DNA of 64,000 bases from a virus. Location: positions 207,655-271,654 of the IMG/VR virus record IMGVR_UViG_3300036944_001324; one strand, given 5' to 3'. The stretch's first letter is position 1. Each line of letters opens with the position of its first letter. The notes under the pieces were generated by a model, which did not search any database, was not told the origin of the DNA, and worked only from the letters and a program-made list of their open reading frames with translations. Shown in pieces: positions 33,758 through 41,787 of the stretch. The translations under genes were made by a program, and so were the position numbers.

Positions 33758-34329
33758 CCACACAGTCGAAGATGCTGCAAGCCGGCAAGAACATGGCTTT
33801 CCTGTGTAAGAAAGACCTTGTACGCATCTACTTGCCGTTGATGGTTAACATCCATTCCTGGAAAGTAGGTGAGTCTTGGAAAAGGACCGCCCTTACCACA
33901 TGCACGAGCCAACTCATTGATGAGTTTGGAATGGAGTTGATGATGATTGCTGAGCAGTGTGGATGGAAGAATTGGCATCAAGCCGATTTTGTCCATTATC
34001 TGACAAGTGGTGATCTCGGTTGGTACATCGCTAGTTGGATACTGGAAACCTCTCCAGCGGTCAGTCGTTTTGATTACGAAGATAACCAGCTCGTATGCTA
34101 CAGCAAACATTATCAGATAGATACACGGTCTGAGGAGTATGGTCTTGGATCATTTCAGTTTGCCTGTGCCGTCTACGCAGGCATGTTTGCTGACAACCTC
34201 AAAAACAAGGAGGCTCAAAAAGCCAAGTTGTTCGGCGGTGGTCACACACACTACATGAAGCTTTGGCCGGGTATGTCACAGCGCAACATTTTGGAAGAAA
34301 TGACTAACGCTACTCCAACGCTGATTTGA
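33754..34329 (+). CDS. hypothetical protein, 191 aa
   Basis: Coupled by ATGA to the preceding gene. Trp- and Tyr-rich, helical (WKVGESWKRTALTTCTSQL). Ends a four-gene cluster (32.1-34.3 kb) closed by a hairpin. No family is recognised. Confidence 0.7.
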   Translation: MTTQSKMLQAGKNMAFLCKKDLVRIYLPLMVNIHSWKVGESWKRTALTTCTSQLIDEFGMELMMIAEQCGWKNWHQADFVHYLTSGDLGWYIASWILETSPAVSRFDYEDNQLVCYSKHYQIDTRSEEYGLGSFQFACAVYAGMFADNLKNKEAQKAKLFGGGHTHYMKLWPGMSQRNILEEMTNATPTLI

Positions 34330-34345
34330 CATTCATTCATCATAA

Positions 34346-34371
34346 AAGGCAAGGGTTCATTCCCTTGCCTT
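34346..34371 (+). terminator. hairpin terminator with TATGTCG flank
   Basis: A ten-base stem, AAGGCAAGGG/CCCTTGCCTT, with loop TTCATT, followed by ATGTCGTTTAATC. Confidence 0.9.
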
Positions 34372-34403
34372 ATGTCGTTTAATCTACCATCGAAAGAATT
34401 ACC

Positions 34404-35267
34404 ATGTCCACGTTACACGCCGAAATGAGTTACGCACTCACAACAGCTTCAGTAGCTCTTGATGATTTTACCGGTGCCGGAGGTAATTATCAAAACTACA
34501 TATCGGCTCTTAAAGAAGTAGAGCGTCTGATTCGGCTTGAGATGCAAACATCAAGGTTTATTTCAGAAAACGCTACTCTGAAAAATACAGAATCTCTTTG
34601 TAGTGAGTTGGAACTCACTACAGAACAAAAGGGGATTTTGTGGACAGCCATGAAATCCAATTACGTTCAATTGGAAAAGGATGGTGTCTTTTGGAACATC
34701 GACGGTGTTGATGTTGTTATGGGAACGTTGACGCTGACACCTTTGTACGGCGTCGGTGGCGATGTGGTGAAACCATTCACGTTCAGTGTTGCGAGCATGA
34801 GCGTTCCAAACATGACTTTCTGCGCCATTGTTAAGTTTGAAGTGGGTGGAACTCCCAACGGACTGATACACCTGGTAGATCGGCTCGAGATGCTTGATAA
34901 CAATCTGAAGAAGATCTACGAGCACGCGCGCGTTGTGCAAAACGACCCCGTCAATACGGAAGTCTGTGAACTTTTCAAAGAAACTCTTGCGGCTATTCCT
35001 CGTGTGTTGACCGGGCCGACTGACGGTACCAACCACGCCATTCGTATCTGGTACAACGAGCAAGGTTGGAACGATAATTTCGTCATGCAACTTTTTAACT
35101 ATTGCGGGAAATGCAGTGGCTGGAGCAGCATGATTGAAGATCACATGCGGGGAGGGCGTGTTTACAACATGGCAGAATTGTGTCGTCAAGAGCTCCGGCA
35201 AATCCTGAGCATGATGAAAGAACGAGTTGAACAACTGGCAAAGGAACACAACCATGACCACCTCTGA
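34404..35267 (+). CDS. paralogue family B, member 1 (287 aa)
   Basis: An N-terminal helical region is followed by a beta-rich stretch (residues 90-150: LEKDGVFWNIDGVD, LTLTPLYGVGGD, AIVKFEV) that I find again, degenerate, in the genes to 42.7 kb. A long helical C-terminal region follows. The shared core is W-x-I-x-x-V-D then a Pro-Leu turn and a terminal strand with a hydrophobic-E-V/F ending. Function unknown. Confidence 0.65.
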   Translation: MSTLHAEMSYALTTASVALDDFTGAGGNYQNYISALKEVERLIRLEMQTSRFISENATLKNTESLCSELELTTEQKGILWTAMKSNYVQLEKDGVFWNIDGVDVVMGTLTLTPLYGVGGDVVKPFTFSVASMSVPNMTFCAIVKFEVGGTPNGLIHLVDRLEMLDNNLKKIYEHARVVQNDPVNTEVCELFKETLAAIPRVLTGPTDGTNHAIRIWYNEQGWNDNFVMQLFNYCGKCSGWSSMIEDHMRGGRVYNMAELCRQELRQILSMMKERVEQLAKEHNHDHL

Positions 35268-35697
35268 AACCAAACAAAACCCGATCACCACTCTGGCCGC
35301 AGCCTGCACTGCATTCAAAAATGCAGTTCTTACATATGACCTCTCTATGGTAGACGGCGGTAACGTCCAAGGTGCCATCAGTGGCGTTATTGGACATGCT
35401 GAGAATGTTCGTCATGCTGCTGATACTCTTTGCGCTGAATTCGAGCGTAATGACAATCCGACGACAGATGACGTCTTTCAGGCAGCCAACAATGCTGCGT
35501 TCATTCGTACCAAAGACGGTGAACCTTGGTTGCGCATTGACGCCGTTGACGGTGGTGTGGATGGTGATGTGGTGTATCCACTCACCATCTTGGCCCACGA
35601 TGAGAACACCGAAGCAGGAGGTGCGCAGCGCTTGTTGATCGACGAGATCGATCCCAAGGCGGTGAGCTTCCAGCGCCTCGTGGAATTCAAACTCTAA
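35254..35697 (+). CDS. paralogue family B, member 2 (147 aa)
   Basis: AAAGGAAC precedes the ATG; overlaps member 1 by 14 bases. The C-terminal 75 residues (TKDGEPWLRIDAVDGG, GDVVYPLTILAH, FQRLVEFKL) match the beta-rich core of member 1. The N-terminal 70 residues are helical. Function unknown. Confidence 0.65.
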   Translation: MTTSETKQNPITTLAAACTAFKNAVLTYDLSMVDGGNVQGAISGVIGHAENVRHAADTLCAEFERNDNPTTDDVFQAANNAAFIRTKDGEPWLRIDAVDGGVDGDVVYPLTILAHDENTEAGGAQRLLIDEIDPKAVSFQRLVEFKL

Positions 35698-35712
35698 CAA
35701 CTGGGTAAAACA

Positions 35713-36114
35713 ATGAGTGAACAAACAGCGCAAATGAGAGCTTTTAGTGAGCTTCTGCCGGTTGTGAATGAAACGATAGAACAGTTTCGCTACCGCGGTG
35801 TGATTGCACCCAAATACAAGGTTGTTATTAACGACCTTATTGTCTTCATGGAAGCAGCAGTTGTCCTGGATGAAACTGGGCTCGGGCTGAACACCCATGC
35901 AAGCTCTAAACGTTTCACAGAACTGGGACTGAAAGAGTCATTCTTGCGGTTCTACTGGGAGGCATTGCAGTTCTTCACCAACTGGAAGTACTCTCGCGAG
36001 CGCGGTGTGTTGGTGACTGAAGAAGAAACTGAATCGCAAATGCGACTGGCTTTCGTCTACCTGAACCACATCGTCAGTGTGTTGGGTGAAATCCCATCTA
36101 TCCGTCCTGCTTAA
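35713..36114 (+). CDS. hypothetical helical protein, 133 aa
   Basis: All-helical, acidic, without the beta-rich core of its neighbours. It could be the helical half of the same family (compare the N-terminal helices of 34404), but the similarity is too weak to claim. Confidence 0.65.
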   Translation: MSEQTAQMRAFSELLPVVNETIEQFRYRGVIAPKYKVVINDLIVFMEAAVVLDETGLGLNTHASSKRFTELGLKESFLRFYWEALQFFTNWKYSRERGVLVTEEETESQMRLAFVYLNHIVSVLGEIPSIRPA

Positions 36115-36140
36115 AAGCAGAAAATCATTCATCATTACTT

Positions 36141-36169
36141 ACGCATGCAATTGTTTCAATTGCATGCGT
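36141..36169 (+). terminator. perfect 13-bp hairpin terminator
   Basis: ACGCATGCAATTG/CAATTGCATGCGT with loop TTT, followed by TTATAATC. Unlike most of the set it has no GGCATA/TATGCC flank, although GCATGC lies within the stem. Confidence 0.85.
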
Positions 36170-36192
36170 TTATAATCAACGTAAAGAAAATC

Positions 36193-36846
36193 ATGGCACA
36201 AATTCGCATGTCTCCTGAAAATGTTAAACGTGTTCTAGCTACGGCCAAACTCGCCACGCATTGCCGATTGAGTAATGACCCGATGTGGTACAAAATCGTT
36301 TCTGTGGATGACAAAGTTCACGGTGACATCCATCTGGCTCATCCTCTTGATCCCTCCAACCAAGCCACAAACATAATTTACGTGAAGATGAACACAGACC
36401 CGTCTCAGATCCTCTTTTGCAACATTGCAGAAGTTCCTCTGGTTGGTCCAGCACTTACACCAGCGCAAGAGCTTTTCCAAAAGCTCTTCGATCTCAAACA
36501 AGAGATGTTGGGAATTACCAAAAGCATTTCATCCATTAAACACCTCGACAAAGAGTCTTACAAAGAGTGCCTTTTTGGGATGTACCAGGCGTTGGCTGTG
36601 CCAACTAAGCGGATTGGTGTTACCGATAACAAGGCAGCCTACGACTGGTTTGTTTCTCAGGGTTGTTCTCTAACCACCACCGCTGTGGCCATTGCTTTGT
36701 GTGATGAAATCTATTCACACTGGCGAGCCATGGTTACAAAGACAATGCTATTCCAAGTAAAACAATCTGGTTACGACGATTGGGAACGTCGATTCAAGCT
36801 GATAGACCTCATTATGGAAGATCTGAATAAGCCTCACACAGCATAA
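36193..36846 (+). CDS. paralogue family B, member 3 (217 aa)
   Basis: The start was taken at the ATG inside the leader GTAAAGAAAATC. It has the same length as the product of 36901 and aligns with it throughout: VKRVLATAKLATHCRLSND to VKRVLATAKVATHCKPANT, YKIVSVDDKVHGD to NKIVSVDEEDYF, LIDLIMEDLNKP to LIDLIMEDLKKA. Residues 30-85 carry the family's beta-rich core. A recent tandem duplicate of unknown function. Confidence 0.8.
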   Translation: MAQIRMSPENVKRVLATAKLATHCRLSNDPMWYKIVSVDDKVHGDIHLAHPLDPSNQATNIIYVKMNTDPSQILFCNIAEVPLVGPALTPAQELFQKLFDLKQEMLGITKSISSIKHLDKESYKECLFGMYQALAVPTKRIGVTDNKAAYDWFVSQGCSLTTTAVAIALCDEIYSHWRAMVTKTMLFQVKQSGYDDWERRFKLIDLIMEDLNKPHTA

Positions 36847-36847
36847 G

Positions 36848-36872
36848 AGCAGAGGGCGCAACGCCCTCTGCT
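36848..36872 (+). terminator. hairpin terminator
   Basis: An eleven-base stem, AGCAGAGGGCG/CGCCCTCTGCT, with loop CAA, followed by TTACTGCG. GCATAAG precedes it. Confidence 0.85.
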
Positions 36873-36900
36873 TTACTGCGCAACTTATCCAAATAAAGTC

Positions 36901-37554
36901 ATGAATCAAACTGCCATCTCCCCCAAAGACGTAAAGCGTGTGCTGGCTACTGCTAAAGTAGCGACCCATTGCAAACCGGCCAACACTACTGTCTGGAACA
37001 AGATCGTTAGTGTTGATGAAGAGGACTACTTCATCTACCTTGCTGACCCACTCGATCGGTCGAATCAAATCACTTCGTCTATTGAAGTGCGTTTGTTGTA
37101 TGGTCCAGACCAGTTGGTGTTTGCAAACATTCAAGAAGTTGAATTAGTGACCCCGGACACCAAGCCCGGCGAAGTGTTGCTTTTTCAATTGCATGAAATC
37201 AAACGTGATATGAGCGCCATCATTACCAACGTGACTCGTTTCGATAAAGTGAAGCGCAAAGATTACCACGAATGTATTGATCGCTTGTACTACGCGTTGA
37301 TGTCGACGGTAAAGGTCGGTGTTTTTGAGAAAGAGACTTACAGCTGGTTTCGAAGTCAGCGTTGCTCTTTCACGACTGCAAGTCTGGCTGTCTTGCTTTA
37401 TAAAGAGACGAACACTCACCGAAATACGCTCTATAACAAGAACGTGAGCAATTACTCACTGCAGGAAGGGTTCAGCAACTGGGGCCGCTGGTTCAAGTTG
37501 ATCGACCTAATCATGGAAGACTTGAAAAAGGCTTTCCCACTCACACAACTGTAA
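36901..37554 (+). CDS. paralogue family B, member 4 (217 aa)
   Basis: Tandem duplicate of the preceding gene. Shared features include the N-terminal VKRVLATAK-ATHC block, the KIVSVD strand, the LDRSNQ turn and the C-terminal helix. The two genes are separated by one terminator, so each may be a separate transcript. Function unknown. Confidence 0.8.
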   Translation: MNQTAISPKDVKRVLATAKVATHCKPANTTVWNKIVSVDEEDYFIYLADPLDRSNQITSSIEVRLLYGPDQLVFANIQEVELVTPDTKPGEVLLFQLHEIKRDMSAIITNVTRFDKVKRKDYHECIDRLYYALMSTVKVGVFEKETYSWFRSQRCSFTTASLAVLLYKETNTHRNTLYNKNVSNYSLQEGFSNWGRWFKLIDLIMEDLKKAFPLTQL

Positions 37555-37561
37555 GCATAAA

Positions 37562-37586
37562 AGCAAGGGGCGTAAAGCTCCTTGCT
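37562..37586 (+). terminator. hairpin terminator with TATGCCG flank
   Basis: A ten-base stem with one G-T pair, AGCAAGGGGC/GCTCCTTGCT, loop GTAAA, then ATGCCGTTAATCC. GCATAAA precedes it. Confidence 0.85.
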
Positions 37587-37615
37587 ATGCCGTTAATCCA
37601 TCGAAAGACTGTCAA

Positions 37616-38164
37616 ATGAAAATACCTGGACTCAAACACTACCAGTTCGACCCTGAGGTCGTCTGTGCGTATTACTTCTCGGCAGCCGCTCACGCTTCCG
37701 TCAAGCAAAAGCGCAACTACACAGGCGAGCCTTACATCGTCCATCCAGCCGGCGTGCTGGAGATACTGATGCAGGCATGCCCTGACAAGGTCACTAACGC
37801 GGTCGCTAAGGCCGCTTTGTTGCACGATACAACAGAAGATACCGGGGTGACTCCTGAATTGATTCTGCAGCTGTTTGGTCAACAGGTGCATGGTTTCGTG
37901 AAGTACCTGAGCAAGGCTACTACTTCCAGCTTCGGCAATCGTGCCGAACGCCAAGCTGTTGAAGTGGCACGTATGCATAAGGCGCCTGAAGAAGTGCAGA
38001 ACGTCAAAGCCTCTGACCTCATCCACAACCGCCGCAGTATTGCGCTGCATGATCCAGGCTTCTTGCAAGTGTTCGACTACGAAGCTCACCAGTTGTTTGC
38101 TGCTATGCAGTTGGTGGATCGACGCTTGGTTGCACTGTGGGAGAAGGAAACATCCACCGAATAA
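37616..38164 (+). CDS. HD-domain ppGpp hydrolase-like protein
   Basis: A 182-residue protein with the layout of a single-domain alarmone hydrolase (RelA/SpoT HD domain; Mesh1-like small hydrolases). RNYTGEPYIVHPAGV gives His43, AALLHDTTEDTG gives His70-Asp71 and Glu74-Asp75, and VKASDLIHN gives Asp134. These are the Mn-binding and catalytic positions of the family. No synthetase or TGS domain is present. The enzyme removes the 3'-pyrophosphate of (p)ppGpp. In a phage it could keep the host from entering the stringent response; that role is inference. Confidence 0.85.
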   Translation: MKIPGLKHYQFDPEVVCAYYFSAAAHASVKQKRNYTGEPYIVHPAGVLEILMQACPDKVTNAVAKAALLHDTTEDTGVTPELILQLFGQQVHGFVKYLSKATTSSFGNRAERQAVEVARMHKAPEEVQNVKASDLIHNRRSIALHDPGFLQVFDYEAHQLFAAMQLVDRRLVALWEKETSTE

Positions 38165-38179
38165 CGGAGATACAAAACA

Positions 38180-38920
38180 ATGACTCATTCCCTCAAAGTA
38201 CGTTGGGCTATTGCTGCGGCTATCGCTAAGGCGACTCACATTCGCATAGACGACCAAAAGGAGTTGCGCATTACAAGCAACAGTTCCGACGGCACGAGCG
38301 TTACTGTCCAAGACCCCAATTACCCGGACAAGATCATCAAGATCGATCTGGATAATCGCAGTCTTGACAGTCTGAAGTTCTGGACTATGACTCCTGTCGT
38401 CATTCCTAATAACGAGCCGCTGGTGGCCTACTACGAGCTCCTATGTTTTAATCTGGCCGTCGGGTTCTCCGACAAGCAAGGTATCGTGGAGCTTAAGGAA
38501 TCTGTGTTTCAGGTTTGGGAAGACGACATCGAACTGCGCGGCATGCCCAAGAACGGTGCCAAGATACAGATGGCTTATCACGGCTTACCAGACAGTGTCT
38601 ACTCCGCCAGCCACCAGATGCGCGACATCTTGGATGATCCCAACTTCTTGAAGCACAACCAAGCCTACGTGCTGACCATCTGCGTGTTCACAGTAGCCCG
38701 TGCATTGCGTGAGCTGCTGCGTAACAAGGGCTTTAATCTTTCCAACCTCCATCCCGAGATGCCGCTCATCCTGGACATCCCCGCCGATTGGGAAGCCTGT
38801 CGCATCCACAACCTGTGGTGTGGGATCTCTGGTGCTGAGGAGAAAGTGGTCGAACGTGGTCAACTGTTCGAATCCAAAATGGAAAAAGTCGTGGAGGGGG
38901 TTGGGGGGAGGACTCTCTAA
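38180..38920 (+). CDS. hypothetical protein, possible family B member (246 aa)
   Basis: The first 80 residues are beta-rich (HIRIDDQKELRITSNSSDG, PDKIIKIDLDNRS), a degenerate form of the family B core. The rest is helical (YVLTICVFTVARALRELLRN) with a Pro-rich WEACRIHNLW segment. The last gene before the long gene-free region. Function unknown. Confidence 0.6.
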   Translation: MTHSLKVRWAIAAAIAKATHIRIDDQKELRITSNSSDGTSVTVQDPNYPDKIIKIDLDNRSLDSLKFWTMTPVVIPNNEPLVAYYELLCFNLAVGFSDKQGIVELKESVFQVWEDDIELRGMPKNGAKIQMAYHGLPDSVYSASHQMRDILDDPNFLKHNQAYVLTICVFTVARALRELLRNKGFNLSNLHPEMPLILDIPADWEACRIHNLWCGISGAEEKVVERGQLFESKMEKVVEGVGGRTL

Positions 38921-38940
38921 CGCTTCGCTAGTAACTGTCG

Positions 38941-38962
38941 CTTTTACGTTACCACGTAAAAG
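38941..38962 (+). terminator. hairpin terminator
   Basis: A nine-base stem, CTTTTACGT/ACGTAAAAG, with loop TACC, followed by CTCTTTCAATCTCTTAG. Probably ends the 38180 transcript. Confidence 0.7.
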
Positions 38963-39229
38963 CTCTTTCAATCTCTTAGATTTCTAATTGAGTTATGAAC
39001 GTTAGTTCATGATTCTCTTAGGAACTTTGAGGTATCTACTCAGGGGTTCCTATACCCCTGAGAGTTCGTATAAGGCCTTATAAAGCCGACATAAAAGCAG
39101 GAGGGTACACTGACCCTCCTGCTGTAGGTAATAACGCCTTATACGAGCTTTACAGTAGAGACTCGTAGACGAAGTCTACAGTCTCATATCCAGCATGGAC
39201 AAAAATGTCCATGCTCTCTTTATATCTTA

Positions 39230-39410
39230 TGCGCAAGTCGTCGAGCTTTTTCGGCGACTGAGAGAGTACACGGAACATGGACAGCCCGCAGGGATGGACA
39301 GTGGAGAGTACGAACGAAGGAGCATACCAGGGAGAGAGCGTAAGCGATCACACTGAGATACTTCGCCGGGTAGCTACGTATCTCAGATAAGGGGCGTTAG
39401 CCCCTTTTTT
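39230..39410 (+). ncRNA. candidate structured RNA with own terminator
   Basis: Purine-rich stretch bounded by a fully paired stem GTCGTCGA/TCGGCGAC (39237-39258, one G-T pair) and a nine-base stem CTGAGATAC/GTATCTCAG (39353-39386), ending in a textbook terminator GGGGC/GCCCC plus six T (39391-39410). No start codon with a ribosome site is seen inside. Not a tRNA: no TPsiC or anticodon arm can be drawn. The 5' end is a guess. Confidence 0.4.
39391..39410 (+). terminator. rho-independent terminator in gene-free region
   Basis: GGGGC, loop GTTA, GCCCC, TTTTTT. There is no coding gene for 470 bases upstream, so it must end a non-coding transcript or serve as a backstop. Confidence 0.85.
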
Positions 39411-39420
39411 ATTCTTATTC

Positions 39421-39478
39421 TTATTCTCCATATGATTGTTTACTTAGTAAACCTAATTAGACATTCGGTGGAGAATAA
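39421..39478. repeat. nested inverted repeat
   Basis: TTATTCTCCA (39421-39430) and TGGAGAATAA (39469-39478) enclose a second palindrome, GTTTAC/GTAAAC (39438-39452). AT-rich, preceded by repeated TTATTC. Resembles a protein-binding or cruciform site. Confidence 0.6.
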
Positions 39479-39674
39479 TATCTATCCAGCGTTGGAGAGC
39501 TTATAAACGCTGTTACAATGACCCTTGTTTACAAGAGAATGACTATTGGATCGACATTAAGTCGACAGATCGAGCAGGTGTGCTACGTTACACCTGCGCT
39601 GTAACCCTAGCCTAAGAGCTTGGAGAGCAGTAGATCAAAAAAGTTCTTATGTTCAACAAACGAGAGAGTCAAAC

Positions 39675-40349
39675 ATGACAAACAACCAACACGCCAACGC
39701 TGAGAAGATTGAAGTTCAAATTCAAGGTATTTATTTCATAGCGGGCTTGATCAAAGATCAGTGCCAGAAGCTGTACATGCAAGACCCTCAGGTGTTCTTG
39801 GATGACATGCCCACTACGTTCAGCGTATTGGATCTCCTGCAGACCGCTATGGATTCAGTGAGTAACAACCTGGATAGGTACTTCGGTCCTTATGCGGCGT
39901 TTAACGAGCCTCAGCTGACTGATATCGTTTTGGAAACAACTGAAGCGGTTAACCGCTGCCGCGCTGCGTTCATTGTGGACGAATACCCTGTGGACATGCT
40001 GGAGTACCGTGAAACGATGTTGTACAAGCTGCCGCACGTGTACGCTGGTTTGATAGGGTATGCTGAGCAGCTCAAGTACATGCTCGAAGCTGGTAAGGAT
40101 CGGGGTCGTATTAGTCCTCGCAGTGTTTCTCGTGTAGTGTTCGATTTTTATCTGGATGCTATCTTCGAGAAGATCAAGACCAACACCCATGTGTTCATGC
40201 ATGGTCGTTGGTGGAAGATTGAGAAGTGCGAGATCGATCCTACCGATCGTAGCTTGTTTGAGTTGCATCTGGACTTCGATCCTTTGAAGAAGGTTGTGAG
40301 TTCTGCTCATAGCTTGCCTTTGATCTATAAGGCTGCTTTCAAGCGTTAA
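39675..40349 (+). CDS. hypothetical protein, possible family B member (224 aa)
   Basis: A helical first 160 residues, then HGRWWKIEKCEIDPTD and LHLDFDPLKK, which resemble the family B core placed at the C-terminus. GAGAGAG lies before the ATG. Closed by a strong hairpin. Function unknown. Confidence 0.65.
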   Translation: MTNNQHANAEKIEVQIQGIYFIAGLIKDQCQKLYMQDPQVFLDDMPTTFSVLDLLQTAMDSVSNNLDRYFGPYAAFNEPQLTDIVLETTEAVNRCRAAFIVDEYPVDMLEYRETMLYKLPHVYAGLIGYAEQLKYMLEAGKDRGRISPRSVSRVVFDFYLDAIFEKIKTNTHVFMHGRWWKIEKCEIDPTDRSLFELHLDFDPLKKVVSSAHSLPLIYKAAFKR

Positions 40350-40355
40350 ACTGGT

Positions 40356-40385
40356 AGCCCTAGGGAGTTGGCGCTCCCTAGGGCT
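40356..40385 (+). terminator. hairpin terminator with TATGCCG flank
   Basis: A twelve-base stem, AGCCCTAGGGAG/CTCCCTAGGGCT, followed by TTTATGCCGTCTACGG. Confidence 0.9.
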
Positions 40386-40468
40386 TTTATGCCGTCTACG
40401 GGGCTTTTAGAGGCCTTGTAGGTATGTATGTGAGTGTTATTTTTAAATTGTAAAAAGGAAATGAAATC

Positions 40469-41680
40469 ATGAGCGCACATATGCAAATCGCTGAACTTCA
40501 TATGCTGGGTCTTTACCTGAAGGTAGTGCGAGACCGGATTGATGCTTCTGCGTCTTCAGATCAACTCTTCCATCCTAAAGCGGAGCTGTATATCCGTAAC
40601 ACGATGATCTTGCTTCACGAGGTTGGTTACAAGAGACTGTTTGACTGGATGAACGACGACGATAAACAGATCGTTGTTCAAACAGCAAAAGAGTTGGAGT
40701 TGTGGTTCGATCCATCAACGGATAAGAAACTCAGGCACGTTTGGTTCAAACTCACGATGACTGCATGCTTGACTTACATAAAGGACAAAATCGAGACTTA
40801 CCTGGAAGATCTGATACGTTCAACTGTGTTCTTCGGTAATCGACACGTTGCTGAAGAAGCACAAGAAGTGAAAGAACCTTCTATCGAAGAAAAGGTAGCT
40901 GAGTTCCTCGAACAAGCTCAGGACCACAAGTACCTTGTTCTGAAACACAACAACTCCACACAGGTCTATGAAATCGACCATGTGTGTAGAACCATGGACG
41001 GCGGCCAACCCAGTGTTATAGCTGTGCGTAGTGTTGAAAGTGATGGGAAAACAGCTAACGCAATTACTTTCTTTATAGCGGCTGTGTTGCTTGGCTCTTA
41101 TGAGATCAGCTTTTTGGACTCACTACCGTCAGGCAAGATCGATGGTGAAGCATTGAGCAAATCAATCACTTCACTGGGTAAAACGTGGGATGATGCAAAA
41201 ACGACATCTTTCATGGAGGAACTCAAACACGCCATGTACGTTGAGATGCCGAGTTCGGACGGGCTTCGTTTGGTCTGGAAGAAAATACGCCAAATTGAAG
41301 GTATTGAGAAAGGCGTTCGTGCGACTGTTATTCACCTGTCGTCATTTGACCCGTTGGATACACACGTGGATGCTTATCCACTGATTAGTCTTCCTGTTCC
41401 AAAGCTGCGGTTAAAAAGGCACGCACCTGTTGACGAAGACATTCTCAAAAAGTGGAGTGAGTTTATTGGCGACATTACACGAACCAGCGATAACAACGCG
41501 TTGGTGAGCGTGTACAAACCTACCGCTCAGCGCTTTCTGCATATAGTGGATGTATCGCATCCTGACGCGGTAAACGAGCGTTCTCTTGGAATACTTGATC
41601 CAATCACCAAAACATCACTTGTGTGTAGTTTGTCTGATCTCATCTTGTCTGGGTGGGTCTTACCAGTGGAGCCCAAGTAA
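40469..41680 (+). CDS. hypothetical protein, possible family B member (403 aa)
   Basis: A helical N-terminal region of about 130 residues, an acidic linker (EEAQEVKEPSIEEK), then two beta-rich regions: KYLVLKHNNSTQVYEID near 153-169, and a second after residue 260. It is the largest of the local set and may hold two copies of the core. Function unknown. Confidence 0.6.
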   Translation: MSAHMQIAELHMLGLYLKVVRDRIDASASSDQLFHPKAELYIRNTMILLHEVGYKRLFDWMNDDDKQIVVQTAKELELWFDPSTDKKLRHVWFKLTMTACLTYIKDKIETYLEDLIRSTVFFGNRHVAEEAQEVKEPSIEEKVAEFLEQAQDHKYLVLKHNNSTQVYEIDHVCRTMDGGQPSVIAVRSVESDGKTANAITFFIAAVLLGSYEISFLDSLPSGKIDGEALSKSITSLGKTWDDAKTTSFMEELKHAMYVEMPSSDGLRLVWKKIRQIEGIEKGVRATVIHLSSFDPLDTHVDAYPLISLPVPKLRLKRHAPVDEDILKKWSEFIGDITRTSDNNALVSVYKPTAQRFLHIVDVSHPDAVNERSLGILDPITKTSLVCSLSDLILSGWVLPVEPK

Positions 41681-41684
41681 ATGA

Positions 41685-41729
41685 AAGCTAGTCACATGCG
41701 TAGAGTTCTTTTATGTACGTGACTAGCTT
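41685..41729 (+). terminator. long-loop hairpin
   Basis: An eleven-base stem, AAGCTAGTCAC/GTGACTAGCTT, with a 23-base loop containing TTCTTTTATG. Lies directly after the stop at 41680. Confidence 0.65.
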
Positions 41730-41787
41730 ATTTCACAGTTCAAAAACAATCGTTTGCTATCCCAAACAATCCGTTAAGGAATCCATC

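Larger units (their letters stand above)
38963..39674. other. hairpin-rich gene-free region
   Basis: The longest stretch in the window without a plausible gene. It carries at least nine inverted repeats: 38995-39010 (ATGAAC/GTTCAT), 39039-39062 (CTCAGGGG/CCCCTGAG), 39067-39145 (outer CGTATAAGGC/GCCTTATACG around inner AGCAGGAGGGT/ACCCTCCTGCT), one near 39160-39186, 39192-39215 (AGCATGGACA/TGTCCATGCT), 39237-39258, 39353-39386, 39391-39404, 39421-39478, 39487-39512 and 39574-39597 (GCAGGTGT/ACACCTGC). It could be a cluster of structured RNAs, a control region or an origin; I cannot decide from sequence alone. Confidence 0.7.

Noticed and set aside
38963-39674. tRNA genes in the gene-free region
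   Set aside because: No cloverleaf with a GTTCRA arm and CCA-side acceptor pairing could be drawn. The stems there are isolated hairpins.
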